NCBI GenBank assembly: GCA_910589085.1
Contig: CAJUSG010000019.1
Coordinates: 1-38,666, forward strand
DNA length: 38,666 bases
Source of the DNA: an uncultured Oscillospiraceae bacterium
GTDB lineage: Bacteria; Bacillota; Clostridia; Oscillospirales; Oscillospiraceae
Direction: 5' to 3'
Positions 14,030 to 21,426 of this stretch are shown one piece after another. A model generated the notes under the pieces. It saw only the letters and a list, made by a program, of their open reading frames with translations, had not been told where the DNA came from and did no database searches. A program made the position numbers and the translations under genes. Each line of letters begins with the position of its first letter. Position 1 is the first letter of the stretch.

Positions 14030-14221
14030 ATGGAACGACCTGAACTGCCCCGGGAGGCCATGGATGCCCTGGACGAGATCGACCGCATCCTCCACCAGAT
14101 GCTGGTGCTGGCGGAGCTGTCCGCCGGTGAGGGCAATGTAAACCGGACCAACCTGCAGACGGTGCTGGAGTATCTGCAAAACAAGATCAACCGCGCCGCG
14201 GACCGGCTGGAGGGAATATAA
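14030..14221 (+). CDS. 63-residue helical protein of unknown function
   Basis: Starts at ATG 14030; AAAGGAG lies 13 bp upstream, a slightly long spacing. The protein is two amphipathic helices (EAMDALDEIDRILHQMLVLA and NLQTVLEYLQNKINRAADRL) joined by a short loop, which suggests a small helical hairpin or dimer. No family recognised. It is transcribed away from clpB across the CIRCE element and ends at its own terminator, so co-regulation by HrcA is possible but unproven. Confidence 0.6.
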   Translation: MERPELPREAMDALDEIDRILHQMLVLAELSAGEGNVNRTNLQTVLEYLQNKINRAADRLEGI

Positions 14222-14222
14222 A

Positions 14223-14251
14223 AACAGCCCGGACCTTTGGTCCGGGCTGTT
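14223..14251. terminator. Bidirectional terminator
   Basis: AACAGCCCGGACC (14223-14235) pairs with GGTCCGGGCTGTT (14239-14251) around TTT, with A and T runs at either end. It separates convergent genes. Confidence 0.9.
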
Positions 14252-14260
14252 TGCTGGTGC

Positions 14261-14674
14261 TTATTCCACGGGGCTGTCCTCGTCCTCAGCCTCGTCGTCG
14301 GTGAGCTCCATGGCGTAACGGGTGCCGCAGCTGGGACACTCCACCTCGCCGTCGGTCAGGGCCTCGTCGTCCACCATGATGTCCGCACCGCAGGTGGGGC
14401 ACTCCACCTCAAACCAGTCGTCGTCGTAGTCCTCAAGATCGTCGTCCTCCTCGTCAAAGACAACCTCCTCCACGTCGGACAGGTCGTCAGAGAGCACGTC
14501 GATCTCCTCGCCCAGGTTGAGGGCGTTCTCCTCCAGGTCCTCCACGGACATGGCCAACTCCTCCAGGATGCCGATCATCACAGAGATGAGCTTGCCCTCC
14601 TTGGACTTCATGGTGTCCAGATCCAGCCCCTCGGCCAGGCCCTTCAGATAGGCGACTTTTTCAGAAATAGTCAT
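14261..14674 (-). CDS. CD1247 N-terminal domain protein with zinc ribbon
   Basis: 137 residues from the ATG at 14674 (AGAAAGGGA upstream). The N-terminal ~60 residues (MTISEKVAYLKGLAEGLDLD, then ISVMIGILEELAMSVEDLEE) match the CD1247-type domain of Clostridia proteins. A long acidic linker (FDEEDDDLEDYDDDWFE) leads to a zinc ribbon with CPTCGADI and CPSCGTRY. A DNA- or RNA-polymerase-related role is often guessed for such ribbons, but function is unknown. It follows efp on the same strand with a 56-bp gap, which suggests co-transcription. Confidence 0.8.
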   Translation of the reverse strand: MTISEKVAYLKGLAEGLDLDTMKSKEGKLISVMIGILEELAMSVEDLEENALNLGEEIDVLSDDLSDVEEVVFDEEDDDLEDYDDDWFEVECPTCGADIMVDDEALTDGEVECPSCGTRYAMELTDDEAEDEDSPVE

Positions 14675-14704
14675 AGTTGTTCCCTTTCTGAGGCAATGCC
14701 TCCT

Positions 14705-14723
14705 TGTCACACTCCGCCTGTTC
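14705..14723 (-). repeat. Diverged copy of the GC-rich interspersed repeat
   Basis: Read on the minus strand this 19-bp stretch matches GAACAGGCGAGGCGTGACA of the queT and rimP leaders at 16 of 19 positions. It lies in the gap between efp and the CD1247 gene. Confidence 0.5.
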
Positions 14724-14730
14724 GCGGCGC

Positions 14731-15303
14731 TCAAGCCTTGCAGCGCTCCAGATACTCCCCGGTGCGGGTGTCGATCTTGATTCTGTCGCCGGGGTTGACA
14801 AACAGGGGCACCTTGATCTCGGCGCCGGTCTCCAGGGTGGCGGGCTTGAGCACGTTGTTGGTGGCGGTGTTGCCGGCGAAGCCAGGGTCGGTCTCGGTGA
14901 CCTCCAGCTCCACGAAGTTGGGGGGCTCCACGCCGAACACGCTGCCCTTGTAGGACATCACCTTGCAGGTCATGTTCTCCTTGACGAACTTGAAGCTGTC
15001 GCCCAGCAGGTCCTTGCCGATGGGGATCATGTCGAAGCTCTCGGGGTCCATGAAGTAGTACAGATCGCCGTCGCTGTAGCTGTAGTCCATGTCCTTGCGC
15101 TCCACGAAGGCCTGTTCGAATTTGGCGGTGGGGTTGAAGGAGGTCTCGGTCACGCCGCCGGTAATGACGTTCTTCATTTTGGTGCGGACAAAGGCCGCGC
15201 CCTTACCGGGCTTCACGTGCTGGAACTCTACCACCTGCATGACCTTGCCGTCCATCTCGAAGGTCACGCCGTTGCGGAAATCGCTGGCAGAAATCATTGG
15301 CAT
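14731..15303 (-). CDS. efp: Translation elongation factor P
   Basis: 190 residues with the three beta-barrel domains of EF-P. It relieves ribosomes stalled at polyproline. ISASDFRNGVTFEMDGKVMQ opens domain 1, and FQHVKPGKGAAFVRTKMKN carries the loop with the conserved lysine that is modified in many bacteria. Domain 2 (YFMDPESFDMIPIGKDLLG) and domain 3 (NVLKPATLETGAEIKVPLFV, GDRIKIDTRTGEYLER) are complete. I prefer the ATG at 15303, nine bases after GGAGG; a second ATG two codons on is possible. Own promoter; the CD1247 gene follows. Confidence 0.96.
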   Translation of the reverse strand: MPMISASDFRNGVTFEMDGKVMQVVEFQHVKPGKGAAFVRTKMKNVITGGVTETSFNPTAKFEQAFVERKDMDYSYSDGDLYYFMDPESFDMIPIGKDLLGDSFKFVKENMTCKVMSYKGSVFGVEPPNFVELEVTETDPGFAGNTATNNVLKPATLETGAEIKVPLFVNPGDRIKIDTRTGEYLERCKA

Positions 15304-15352
15304 AGGAATCATCCTCCATTGTAATAACAGTTTGAATATGCTTAGCTGACTT

Positions 15353-15381
15353 ATTTTACCCTATTTTTTCCCCGTTGGCAA
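15353..15381 (-). promoter_or_regulatory. Promoter of efp
   Basis: Minus strand TTGCCA (15376-15381) and TAAAAT (15353-15358), spacing 17 bp, about 50 bp ahead of the start codon. Confidence 0.75.
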
Positions 15382-15477
15382 GTGGTTTTGAAGAATTGCG
15401 GTGAATCTGCGGGAAATTTTTGCCGGGGCCCGCCTGTATGTAGGCCGGAGCCGGCCGGCTGGACGGGGAGAAAAGAG

Positions 15478-15502
15478 CGGGACGGGCGTTCTGCCCGTCC
15501 CG
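15478..15502 (-). terminator. Terminator of the small lipoprotein gene
   Basis: CGGGACGGGC and its inverse form a perfect 10-bp stem (15478-15487 with 15493-15502). On the minus strand it is followed by CTCTTTTCTC. It starts 7 bp after the stop codon. Confidence 0.8.
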
Positions 15503-15508
15503 TTTTGA

Positions 15509-15898
15509 TTAATATCTGGCGCTGGAGTCGGGCTCCCAGCTGGGGGTGCCGGAGTAGCCGCGGGTCCCGGTGACATCCCGGGCCACATCGCCGATGCCCC
15601 GGCCCACGTCCTCGATGGCGTCGCCGGCGCCCCGGACGATGTCACGGGCGCCGTTGGTCAGGTCCCGGGAGACGGTATTCCGGTCGCCGCCATAGACCTG
15701 GCCGTTGGTGTCGGCGGCGTAGCGGCCGTCGTCGTAGTAGCTGCGGCCGTTGTAGATGGTCTGGCCGGAATACCGCCGGGCAACCTGGCCGGCGGAGGTG
15801 CCGGAGTTGGTGCCGTTAGGATTATCGTCGGTGCTGCAGGCCGCCAGCGCGCCCACCAGGGAGAGCGCCATGGCCAGGGCTGTGATCCTCTTTTTCAT
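15509..15898 (-). CDS. Small secreted lipoprotein of unknown function
   Basis: 129 residues. The signal peptide MKKRITALAMALSLVGALAAC ends in a lipobox (LAAC), so the mature protein would be lipid-anchored on the outer face of the membrane from the Cys at about residue 21. The mature part is low-complexity and polar: a Ser/Thr/Asn stretch, a Tyr/Arg/Gly-rich part (YSGQTIYNGRSYYDDGRYAA) and a helical repeat-like part (GARDIVRGAGDAIEDVGRGI). No enzyme motif. GGGAGGATACAGCG precedes the ATG. Similar short lipoproteins are common in Clostridia, with no known role. Confidence 0.75.
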   Translation of the reverse strand: MKKRITALAMALSLVGALAACSTDDNPNGTNSGTSAGQVARRYSGQTIYNGRSYYDDGRYAADTNGQVYGGDRNTVSRDLTNGARDIVRGAGDAIEDVGRGIGDVARDVTGTRGYSGTPSWEPDSSARY

Positions 15899-16072
15899 CG
15901 CTGTATCCTCCCGCTCATTTTTCTCACGGAAGTCCCATCCGCAGTGTAGTATGCGCCTGATTGTCTGACATCAATCCGGGAATGAGCGGCCAAATTGGAT
16001 ATTTTGACCGCTTTTGACGGAAAAGAATTGGAGGCGTTTCCGCTTTTTTGGAAAAAACTTCGATGCAATCCC
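15899..16072. other. Intergenic stretch without a gene
   Basis: This part of the 450-bp gap between the lipoprotein and rimP is lower in GC and holds no credible frame or strong hairpin. The first ~60 bp should contain the lipoprotein promoter on the minus strand, where I see only a weak CATACT. Confidence 0.5.
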
Positions 16073-16101
16073 TTGCAATTTCTGTGATAGTGTGTTATAG
16101 T
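16073..16101 (+). promoter_or_regulatory. Promoter of the rimP-nusA-infB operon
   Basis: TTGCAA (16073-16078) and TATAGT (16096-16101) are spaced 17 bp. The start codon of rimP is 248 bp downstream, so the leader is about 240 nt. Confidence 0.75.
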
Positions 16102-16128
16102 ATGTCCAGAATGAAGGTAGTATTGGTG

Positions 16129-16156
16129 AGAGTGGGGTCGCGGCTCCGCTCTTTTT
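16129..16156 (+). terminator. Promoter-proximal terminator in the rimP operon leader
   Basis: AGAGTGGGG (16129-16137) pairs with CTCCGCTCT (16144-16152), nine pairs including two G-U, followed by TTTTT. It stands only about 20 nt after the expected start site. In B. subtilis NusA is reported to limit its own operon through NusA-dependent termination in the leader, so this could be the equivalent attenuator. Confidence 0.65.
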
Positions 16157-16163
16157 GATTGGA

Positions 16164-16325
16164 AAGAAGCGCCGAGCCGTTGTGAGCAGCGAGCCTGGAC
16201 TGGAGCGAGGGAAACAAACCAAGGGCTGCGAAGCGGGCCTGTTTGTGTCCCGAGTCGGAGGGAAGGGGAGCGTCGCGAACAGGCGAGGCGTGACAGCAAG
16301 AAGCGCCGAGCCGTCGTGAGCAGCG
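16164..16325 (+). repeat. GC-rich interspersed repeat cluster in the rimP leader
   Basis: A 28-bp unit (AAGAAGCGCCGAGCCG...) occurs at 16164-16191 and again at 16298-16325 with one difference. Between them, 16277-16295 is the 19-bp GAACAGGCGAGGCGTGACA also found in the queT leader. The cluster fills most of the leader between the terminator and the rimP ribosome site. Confidence 0.75.
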
Positions 16326-16348
16326 CCGGACAAAAAGGATGTGTCAAC

Positions 16349-16804
16349 ATGGCAAAAGTGACCGAGGCCGTAGCCGCCCTGGCCCTCCCGGCAGTGGAGG
16401 CCGCGGGCTGCACCCTGTGGGACGTGGAATATGTGAAGGAGGCGGGGGTCTGGTTCCTCCGGCTGTATATCGACAAGGAGGGCGGCGTGTCCATCGACGA
16501 CTGCGAGGCCGTCTCCCGCCCTGTGTCCGATCTGCTGGACGAGGCCGACCCCATCGAGGGCAGCTACACCTTTGAGGTGTCCTCCGCCGGGGCGGACCGC
16601 GCATTGAAAAAGCCCGAGCACTTTGAAAAATTCCGGGGTGAAGCGGTAGAGGTCAAGCTCTACCGCCCCAGAGAGGGCCGCAAGGAGTTTGTGGGCCGGC
16701 TCCAAAATTACCAGGACGGGGCGGTCACCCTGGAGATCAACGGGGACGAGACTGTTTTTACCAAACAAGAGATTGCGCTGGTACGGCTGTACCTGCGGGT
16801 TTGA
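16349..16804 (+). CDS. rimP: Ribosome maturation factor RimP
   Basis: 151 residues, normal length. RimP helps mature the 30S subunit. N-terminal domain: WDVEYVKEAGVWFLRLYIDK followed by GVSIDDCEAVSRPVSDLLDE; then EGSYTFEVSSAGADRALKKP, the family signature; then an Sm-like C-terminal barrel (VEVKLYRPREGRKEFVGRL). AAAGGATG precedes the ATG at 16349; an upstream GTG in the repeat is less likely. First gene of the nusA operon, 19 bp ahead of nusA. Confidence 0.95.
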   Translation: MAKVTEAVAALALPAVEAAGCTLWDVEYVKEAGVWFLRLYIDKEGGVSIDDCEAVSRPVSDLLDEADPIEGSYTFEVSSAGADRALKKPEHFEKFRGEAVEVKLYRPREGRKEFVGRLQNYQDGAVTLEINGDETVFTKQEIALVRLYLRV

Positions 16805-16823
16805 CTTTTAGGAGGAAAGCACC

Positions 16824-18038
16824 GTGGCAAAGAGAGTGACAAAGAAAAACGTCAACACCAACGAGATGGACGGCAAGGAGTTTTTTGAGGCTATCCATCA
16901 GATTGAGCAGGAAAAGGGCATCAAGCCCGGCTACATGATGGAGAAGGTGACCCAGGCTCTGCTGTCCGCCTACCGCCGGGACCACGAGGGTGTGGGGGAC
17001 AATCTCATGATTGAGGCCAACGAGGAGGCCGGCACCGTCCGCCTGTTTCTGAAGAAGGATATTGTGGAGGAGGTTGACAACCCCGCCATGGAGATCAGCC
17101 TGGAGGAGGCCCGCCGGGCTCTGCCCCAGGCCGAGCTGGGAGATACGGTGCGCATTGAGGTCAAGGCCCGCTCCTTTGGCCGCATCGCCGCCCAGACCGC
17201 CCGTCAGGTCATCATCCAGGGCATCCGGGAGGCGGAGCAGGGGATGATCTACGACGAGTTTTCCACCAAGGAGCACGAGCTGCTTACCGGCACCATCACC
17301 CGCATCGATCCCCGGAACGGGTCGGTGTCCCTTCGGCTCCACGCCGGCGACCAGTTTACCGACGCCTACCTGGGCACCAGCGAGCAGGTAAAGGGGGAGC
17401 GCTACGCCGAGGGCCAGCGGCTGAAGGTCTATGTGGTGGAGGTCCGCCGGGCCACCAAGGGGCCCCAGGTGCTCATCTCCCGCACCCACCCCGGCCTGGT
17501 GAAGCGGCTGTTTGAGCTGGAGGTCCCCGAGGTCTACGACGGCACAGTGGAGATCCGCTCCATGGCCCGTGAGGCGGGCTCCCGCACCAAGATGGCCGTG
17601 TGGGCGGACGAGCCCAATGTGGACCCCATCGGCGCCTGCGTGGGTCCCCGGGGCCAGAGGGTGAACACCATTGTAGAGGAGCTGAAGGGGGAGAAAATCG
17701 ACATTATCCGCTGGTCTGAGGACCCGTCGGAGTATATCGCCGCCGCCCTGGCTCCCGCCGATGTCATCAGTGTGGAGGAGCTGCCCGCCCGGGCCGATGC
17801 CAAGAGCTGCCGGGTGGTGGTTCCCGACGACCAGCTGTCTCTGGCCATCGGCAAGGAGGGCCAGAACGCCCGCCTGGCCGCCAAGCTCACCGGCTATAAG
17901 ATTGACATCAAGCCCGCCTCCGCCCCCCTGGAGCCCATCGAGGACCTGATCGCCCAGGCCGAGGCCGACGCCGCCGAGGAGGCCCTGGAGGCCGCCATGG
18001 CCCAGGCGGAGGAGAACGGAGAAATTCCGGAGGAATAA
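16824..18038 (+). CDS. nusA: Transcription termination/antitermination factor NusA
   Basis: 404 residues from a GTG behind AGGAGGAAAGCACC. NusA binds RNA polymerase and promotes pausing and termination. Order: N-terminal polymerase-binding domain (1-~130), S1 domain (HELLTGTITRIDPRNGSVSL onward), KH1 (VEIRSMAREAGSRTKMAVWA, GACVGPRGQRVNTIVEEL) and KH2 (SLAIGKEGQNARLAAKLTGY). It ends in a short acidic tail without the acidic repeats of E. coli NusA, as normal for Firmicutes. Part of the rimP operon; a MITE-like repeat follows immediately. Confidence 0.97.
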   Translation: MAKRVTKKNVNTNEMDGKEFFEAIHQIEQEKGIKPGYMMEKVTQALLSAYRRDHEGVGDNLMIEANEEAGTVRLFLKKDIVEEVDNPAMEISLEEARRALPQAELGDTVRIEVKARSFGRIAAQTARQVIIQGIREAEQGMIYDEFSTKEHELLTGTITRIDPRNGSVSLRLHAGDQFTDAYLGTSEQVKGERYAEGQRLKVYVVEVRRATKGPQVLISRTHPGLVKRLFELEVPEVYDGTVEIRSMAREAGSRTKMAVWADEPNVDPIGACVGPRGQRVNTIVEELKGEKIDIIRWSEDPSEYIAAALAPADVISVEELPARADAKSCRVVVPDDQLSLAIGKEGQNARLAAKLTGYKIDIKPASAPLEPIEDLIAQAEADAAEEALEAAMAQAEENGEIPEE

Positions 18039-18040
18039 AA

Positions 18041-18170
18041 GCCTCCCTTCGCAAAGGGAGGTGGCGCCGCCGAAGGCGGTGACGGAGGGTTTTCCTAAAC
18101 GAAACGTATCTGTCTTTTTAGGAAAACCCCCACCCCGCTTCGCGGGGAGCCCCCTTTGCAAAGGGGGCCT
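18041..18170. repeat. MITE-like palindromic element between nusA and ylxR
   Basis: About 130 bp with a perfect 13-bp inverted repeat near the middle (18087-18099 with 18117-18129) and hairpin-rich outer arms: CCTCCCTT-CGCA-AAGGGAGG on the left, CCCCGC-TTC-GCGGGG and the 20-bp palindrome GCCCCCTTTGCAAAGGGGGC on the right. It fills the gap between two genes that are normally close. Its right edge runs into the ribosome site of ylxR. Non-coding, and similar in style to repeats scattered in Clostridia genomes. Confidence 0.85.
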
Positions 18171-18188
18171 TTAGGAGGAGGAAGAGCC

Positions 18189-18464
18189 TTGCCCAAGAAG
18201 ATACCCATGCGCCAATGTGTTGGCTGCCGGGAGATGAAAGAGAAGAGAGCGCTCATCCGGGTGGTAAAACCGCCGGAGGGGCCGGTGTCCCTGGACTTTA
18301 AGGGCAAGCTGCCCGGCCGGGGGGCCTACGTGTGTCCCAACCCGGAGTGCCTGAAGCGGGCCCGGAAGAGCCGGGCTCTGGAGCGGGCCTTTTCCTCTCT
18401 GATTATGGATGAAGTGTGGGAGGGGCTGGAGGCGCAGATGAAGGAGGTGGAGCCCGATGTCTAA
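18189..18464 (+). CDS. ylxR: YlxR family RNA-binding protein (RnpM)
   Basis: 91 residues. I chose the TTG at 18189 because AGGAGGAGGAAG stands just before it and the protein then begins MPKKIPMRQCVGCREMKEKR as in the family; the frame open further upstream is inside the repeat. Hallmarks: CVGCREMKEKRALIRVV and GKLPGRGAYVCPNPECLKRA. YlxR binds RNA; in B. subtilis it was recently linked to RNase P and renamed RnpM. Here it lies between nusA and ylxQ as usual, overlapping ylxQ by 8 bp. Confidence 0.93.
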   Translation: MPKKIPMRQCVGCREMKEKRALIRVVKPPEGPVSLDFKGKLPGRGAYVCPNPECLKRARKSRALERAFSSLIMDEVWEGLEAQMKEVEPDV

Positions 18465-18993
18465 CGATCCGATTCTCCATCTGCTGGGCATGGCCAAAAA
18501 GGCCGGCCGGCTGGAGGTGGGCGAGGAGCCTGTTGGGGCCGCCTGCCGGGCCCGGCAGGCCAGGCTGGTCCTGCTGGCGGCTGACGCCGCCCCCAACACC
18601 CGCCGCCGGGCCGCCCACTTCGGCGAGGCCGGAAATGTCCTCTGGCTGGAGACCCCCTTCAGCAAGGAGGAGTTGGGCCTGATCCTGGGCCGGTCGTCCT
18701 GCGCCATGCTGGCCCTCACCGACGCGGGCTTCGCCGCCGCCGCCGGGGAGAAGCTGGCCGCCCAGGACCCGGACAAATACGGTCCCGCCGCCGAAAAGCT
18801 GCGGCAGAAGGCCGACCGGGTGCTCCAGCGGCAGAAGGAGCAGCGGCAGCATGAGAAAAATCTCCGCCGGGGCAGACAGAAGCCCTGGGCGGCCCCTCCG
18901 CCCCCCGGGGAGGAGGCCGTTCCCCAGCAAAACAAGACTGTAAAACGCGGCCCGGGCGGCCGCCGGCTCACCGGTAAATTCCGGCACTCCTGA
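18457..18993 (+). CDS. ylxQ: L7Ae-family RNA-binding protein YlxQ with long basic tail
   Basis: 178 residues, while the family is usually about 100. Residues 1-~105 are the L7Ae fold that binds kink-turn RNA: ILHLLGMAKKAGRLEVGEEP, ARLVLLAADAAPNTRRRA, LGLILGRSSCAMLALTDAGF. Residues ~115-178 add a charged, Pro/Gln/Arg-rich tail (LQRQKEQRQHEKNLRRGRQK ... GPGGRRLTGKFRHS) that is probably disordered and RNA-contacting. Start at ATG 18457 within the end of ylxR, so translation is coupled. infB follows after 19 bp. Confidence 0.88.
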   Translation: MSNDPILHLLGMAKKAGRLEVGEEPVGAACRARQARLVLLAADAAPNTRRRAAHFGEAGNVLWLETPFSKEELGLILGRSSCAMLALTDAGFAAAAGEKLAAQDPDKYGPAAEKLRQKADRVLQRQKEQRQHEKNLRRGRQKPWAAPPPPGEEAVPQQNKTVKRGPGGRRLTGKFRHS

Positions 18994-19012
18994 GAATCGA
19001 GGTGCTTTCAGT

Positions 19013-21391
19013 ATGATGACGAAATATCCTGTCCATAAGGTGGCCAAGGACTTTAAGAAGAATGGGAAGGCCCTGCCCTCGAAAGAGGTCATGGACATCC
19101 TGACCCAGTACGGCCACCCCCCCAAGAACCACATGCAGCCCCTCAGCGATGAGGAGCTGTCCATCGTGTTCGAGTATTTGACCCAGCACAACCAGATCGG
19201 CTCCATCGAGCAGATCTATGCCGATGTGTATCACGAGCCGGAGACGGCCGCGCCGAAGCAGGCGGAGCCCGTCAAGGGGGAGAAACCCGCTCCCAGGGAG
19301 GAGAAGAAGGAGCCGGACCAGAAGCCGCAGCAGGGGCAGAGCACCAGACCCAACCAGCCCCAGGGCCAGGCCAAGCCGGTGGTCCAGCAGCCTGCCGGCC
19401 GTGTTCCCGCCAAGAAGGTGGTGGACACCCGGGGCGGCCCGGCGGTGAACCTGGACAAGTACGACGAGCGGCTGGAGAGCTTTACCGACCAGCGCCGGCA
19501 GGACGTCCGGGGCGGCAAGCAGAAGATTCAGCAGAAGAGCCAGCAGCGCCGCCAGCAGGGCGGCCGGGGCCAGTCCGGCAAGCGCCGCCAGGAGGAGCAG
19601 GACCGGATGCGCCGGCTCCAGCTGGAGATCGCCAAGAAGGCCCCCACCAAGGTGCTCATCCCCGACGAGATCGGCGTGGGTGAGCTGGCCTCCCGGATGA
19701 AGAAGACCGGGGCCGAGGTGGTCAAGTGCCTGATTAAAAACGGGGTCATGGCCTCCTTGAGCGACATTATCGACTTCGACACCGCCGCCATCATCGCCGA
19801 GGAGATGGGGTGTAAGGTGGAGAAGGAGGTCATCGTCACCATCGAGGAGCGCCTCATCGATACCGCCGAGGACAAGGAGGAGGACCTGGTGGGCCGGGCC
19901 CCCGTGGTGGTGGTCATGGGCCACGTGGACCACGGCAAGACCTCTCTCCTGGACTATATCCGCAGCGCCAACGTGGTCTCCGGCGAGGCCGGCGGCATCA
20001 CCCAGCACATCGGCGCCTACCAGGTGGATGTGAAGGGCAGCACCGTCACCTTCCTGGACACCCCCGGCCACGAGGCCTTTACCGCCATGCGGGCCCGGGG
20101 CGCCATGATTACCGACATCGCCATCCTGGTGGTGGCCGCCGACGACGGCATCATGCCCCAGACGGTGGAGTCCATCAACCACGCCAAGGCGGCCAACATC
20201 CCCATCATCGTGGCTATCAACAAGATGGATAAGCCGGCGGCCAACCCCGACCGGATTATGCAGCAGCTCACCGAATACTCCCTGGTGCCCGAGGACTGGG
20301 GCGGTGAGACCATCGTGTGCCCCATCTCCGCCAAGACGGGCATGGGCATCGACAACCTCCTGGACATGGTGGTCCTCACCGCCGAGGTTCAGGAGCTGCG
20401 GGCCAACCCCAACCGCACCGCCCACGGCGCGGTGATCGAGGCCCGGCTGGACAAGGGCCGGGGTCCTGTGGCCACCCTGCTGGTCCAGAACGGCACCCTG
20501 AAGCAGGGCGACGTGATTATCGCCGGCACCGCCGTGGGCCGTGTCCGGGCCATGACCGACGCCCGGGGCCAGAAGCTGGCCGAGGCCGGCCCCTCCGTCC
20601 CGGTGGAGATCATCGGCATGGGCGAGGTGCCCGGCGCGGGCGACGACTTCCACGCCGTTGCGGACGAGCGCATGGCCCGGGAGCTGGTGGAGCAGCGCAA
20701 GACCGAGCGGAAGGAAGCCATCTCCAGCTCGGTGGGCAAGGTCACCCTGGAGGACCTGTTCAGCCAGATCCAGGCTGGCGAGATGAAGAACCTGAATGTC
20801 ATCGTCAAGGCCGACGTCCAGGGCTCCGCCGAGGCGGTGAAGGCCTCTCTGGAGAAGCTGACCAACGAGGAGGTCCGGGTCCGGGTGATCCACTGCGCGG
20901 TGGGCGCCATCAGCGAGAGCGATGTCATGCTGGCGGGCACCTCCGGGGCCATCATCGTGGGCTTTAACGTCCGCCCGGACAACAACGCCAAGGACTCCGC
21001 CGCCCGCATGGGGGTGGATATGCGGATGTACCGGGTCATCTACGACGCCATTAACGAGATCGAGGCGGCCATGAAGGGCATGCTGGCTCCCAAATTCCGG
21101 GAGGTGGACCTGGGCCGGGCCGAGGTGCGCAATGTCTTCCGCATCACCAACGTGGGCATGGTGGCCGGCTGCTACGTGCTGGACGGCAAGATGCAGCGCA
21201 ACGCCCAGATGCGCCTGCTCCGGGACAACATTGTCATCTACGACGGGGCCATTGCCTCCCTCCAGCGGTTCAAGGACAGCGTGAAGGAGGTCGCAGCCGG
21301 CTATGAGTGCGGCATCACCTTCGAGAAGTTCCAGGACATCAAGGAGGGCGACATCATCGAGGCCTTCCTCATGGAGCAGATTGAGGTTTAA
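19013..21391 (+). CDS. infB: Translation initiation factor IF-2
   Basis: 792 residues. IF-2 is the GTPase that places initiator tRNA on the 30S subunit and joins the subunits. The N-terminal part has an IF2N-like motif (YPVHKVAKDFKKNGKALPSK), then a disordered Glu/Lys/Gln/Arg-rich region (~75-205), a second IF2N segment (IGVGELASRMKKTGAEVVKC), the G domain (GHVDHGKTSLLDYI near 302, DTPGHEAF, NKMDKP) and two beta barrels with domain 3 between. The start has two ATGs in tandem; the first is given. Last gene of the rimP operon before an inserted cassette separates it from rbfA. Confidence 0.97.
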   Translation: MMTKYPVHKVAKDFKKNGKALPSKEVMDILTQYGHPPKNHMQPLSDEELSIVFEYLTQHNQIGSIEQIYADVYHEPETAAPKQAEPVKGEKPAPREEKKEPDQKPQQGQSTRPNQPQGQAKPVVQQPAGRVPAKKVVDTRGGPAVNLDKYDERLESFTDQRRQDVRGGKQKIQQKSQQRRQQGGRGQSGKRRQEEQDRMRRLQLEIAKKAPTKVLIPDEIGVGELASRMKKTGAEVVKCLIKNGVMASLSDIIDFDTAAIIAEEMGCKVEKEVIVTIEERLIDTAEDKEEDLVGRAPVVVVMGHVDHGKTSLLDYIRSANVVSGEAGGITQHIGAYQVDVKGSTVTFLDTPGHEAFTAMRARGAMITDIAILVVAADDGIMPQTVESINHAKAANIPIIVAINKMDKPAANPDRIMQQLTEYSLVPEDWGGETIVCPISAKTGMGIDNLLDMVVLTAEVQELRANPNRTAHGAVIEARLDKGRGPVATLLVQNGTLKQGDVIIAGTAVGRVRAMTDARGQKLAEAGPSVPVEIIGMGEVPGAGDDFHAVADERMARELVEQRKTERKEAISSSVGKVTLEDLFSQIQAGEMKNLNVIVKADVQGSAEAVKASLEKLTNEEVRVRVIHCAVGAISESDVMLAGTSGAIIVGFNVRPDNNAKDSAARMGVDMRMYRVIYDAINEIEAAMKGMLAPKFREVDLGRAEVRNVFRITNVGMVAGCYVLDGKMQRNAQMRLLRDNIVIYDGAIASLQRFKDSVKEVAAGYECGITFEKFQDIKEGDIIEAFLMEQIEV

Positions 21392-21426
21392 GTTTTCGAC
21401 CATGATTTAGAAAGGAGATTTCAGCT

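Noticed and set aside
18968..21403. 811-codon open frame on the minus strand opposite infB, and similar long frames opposite clpB, nusA, prfC and pgi
   Set aside because: They mirror strongly supported genes in GC-rich DNA, where stop codons are rare on the opposite strand. They are His/Leu/Gly/Val-rich with no motif and no ribosome site.
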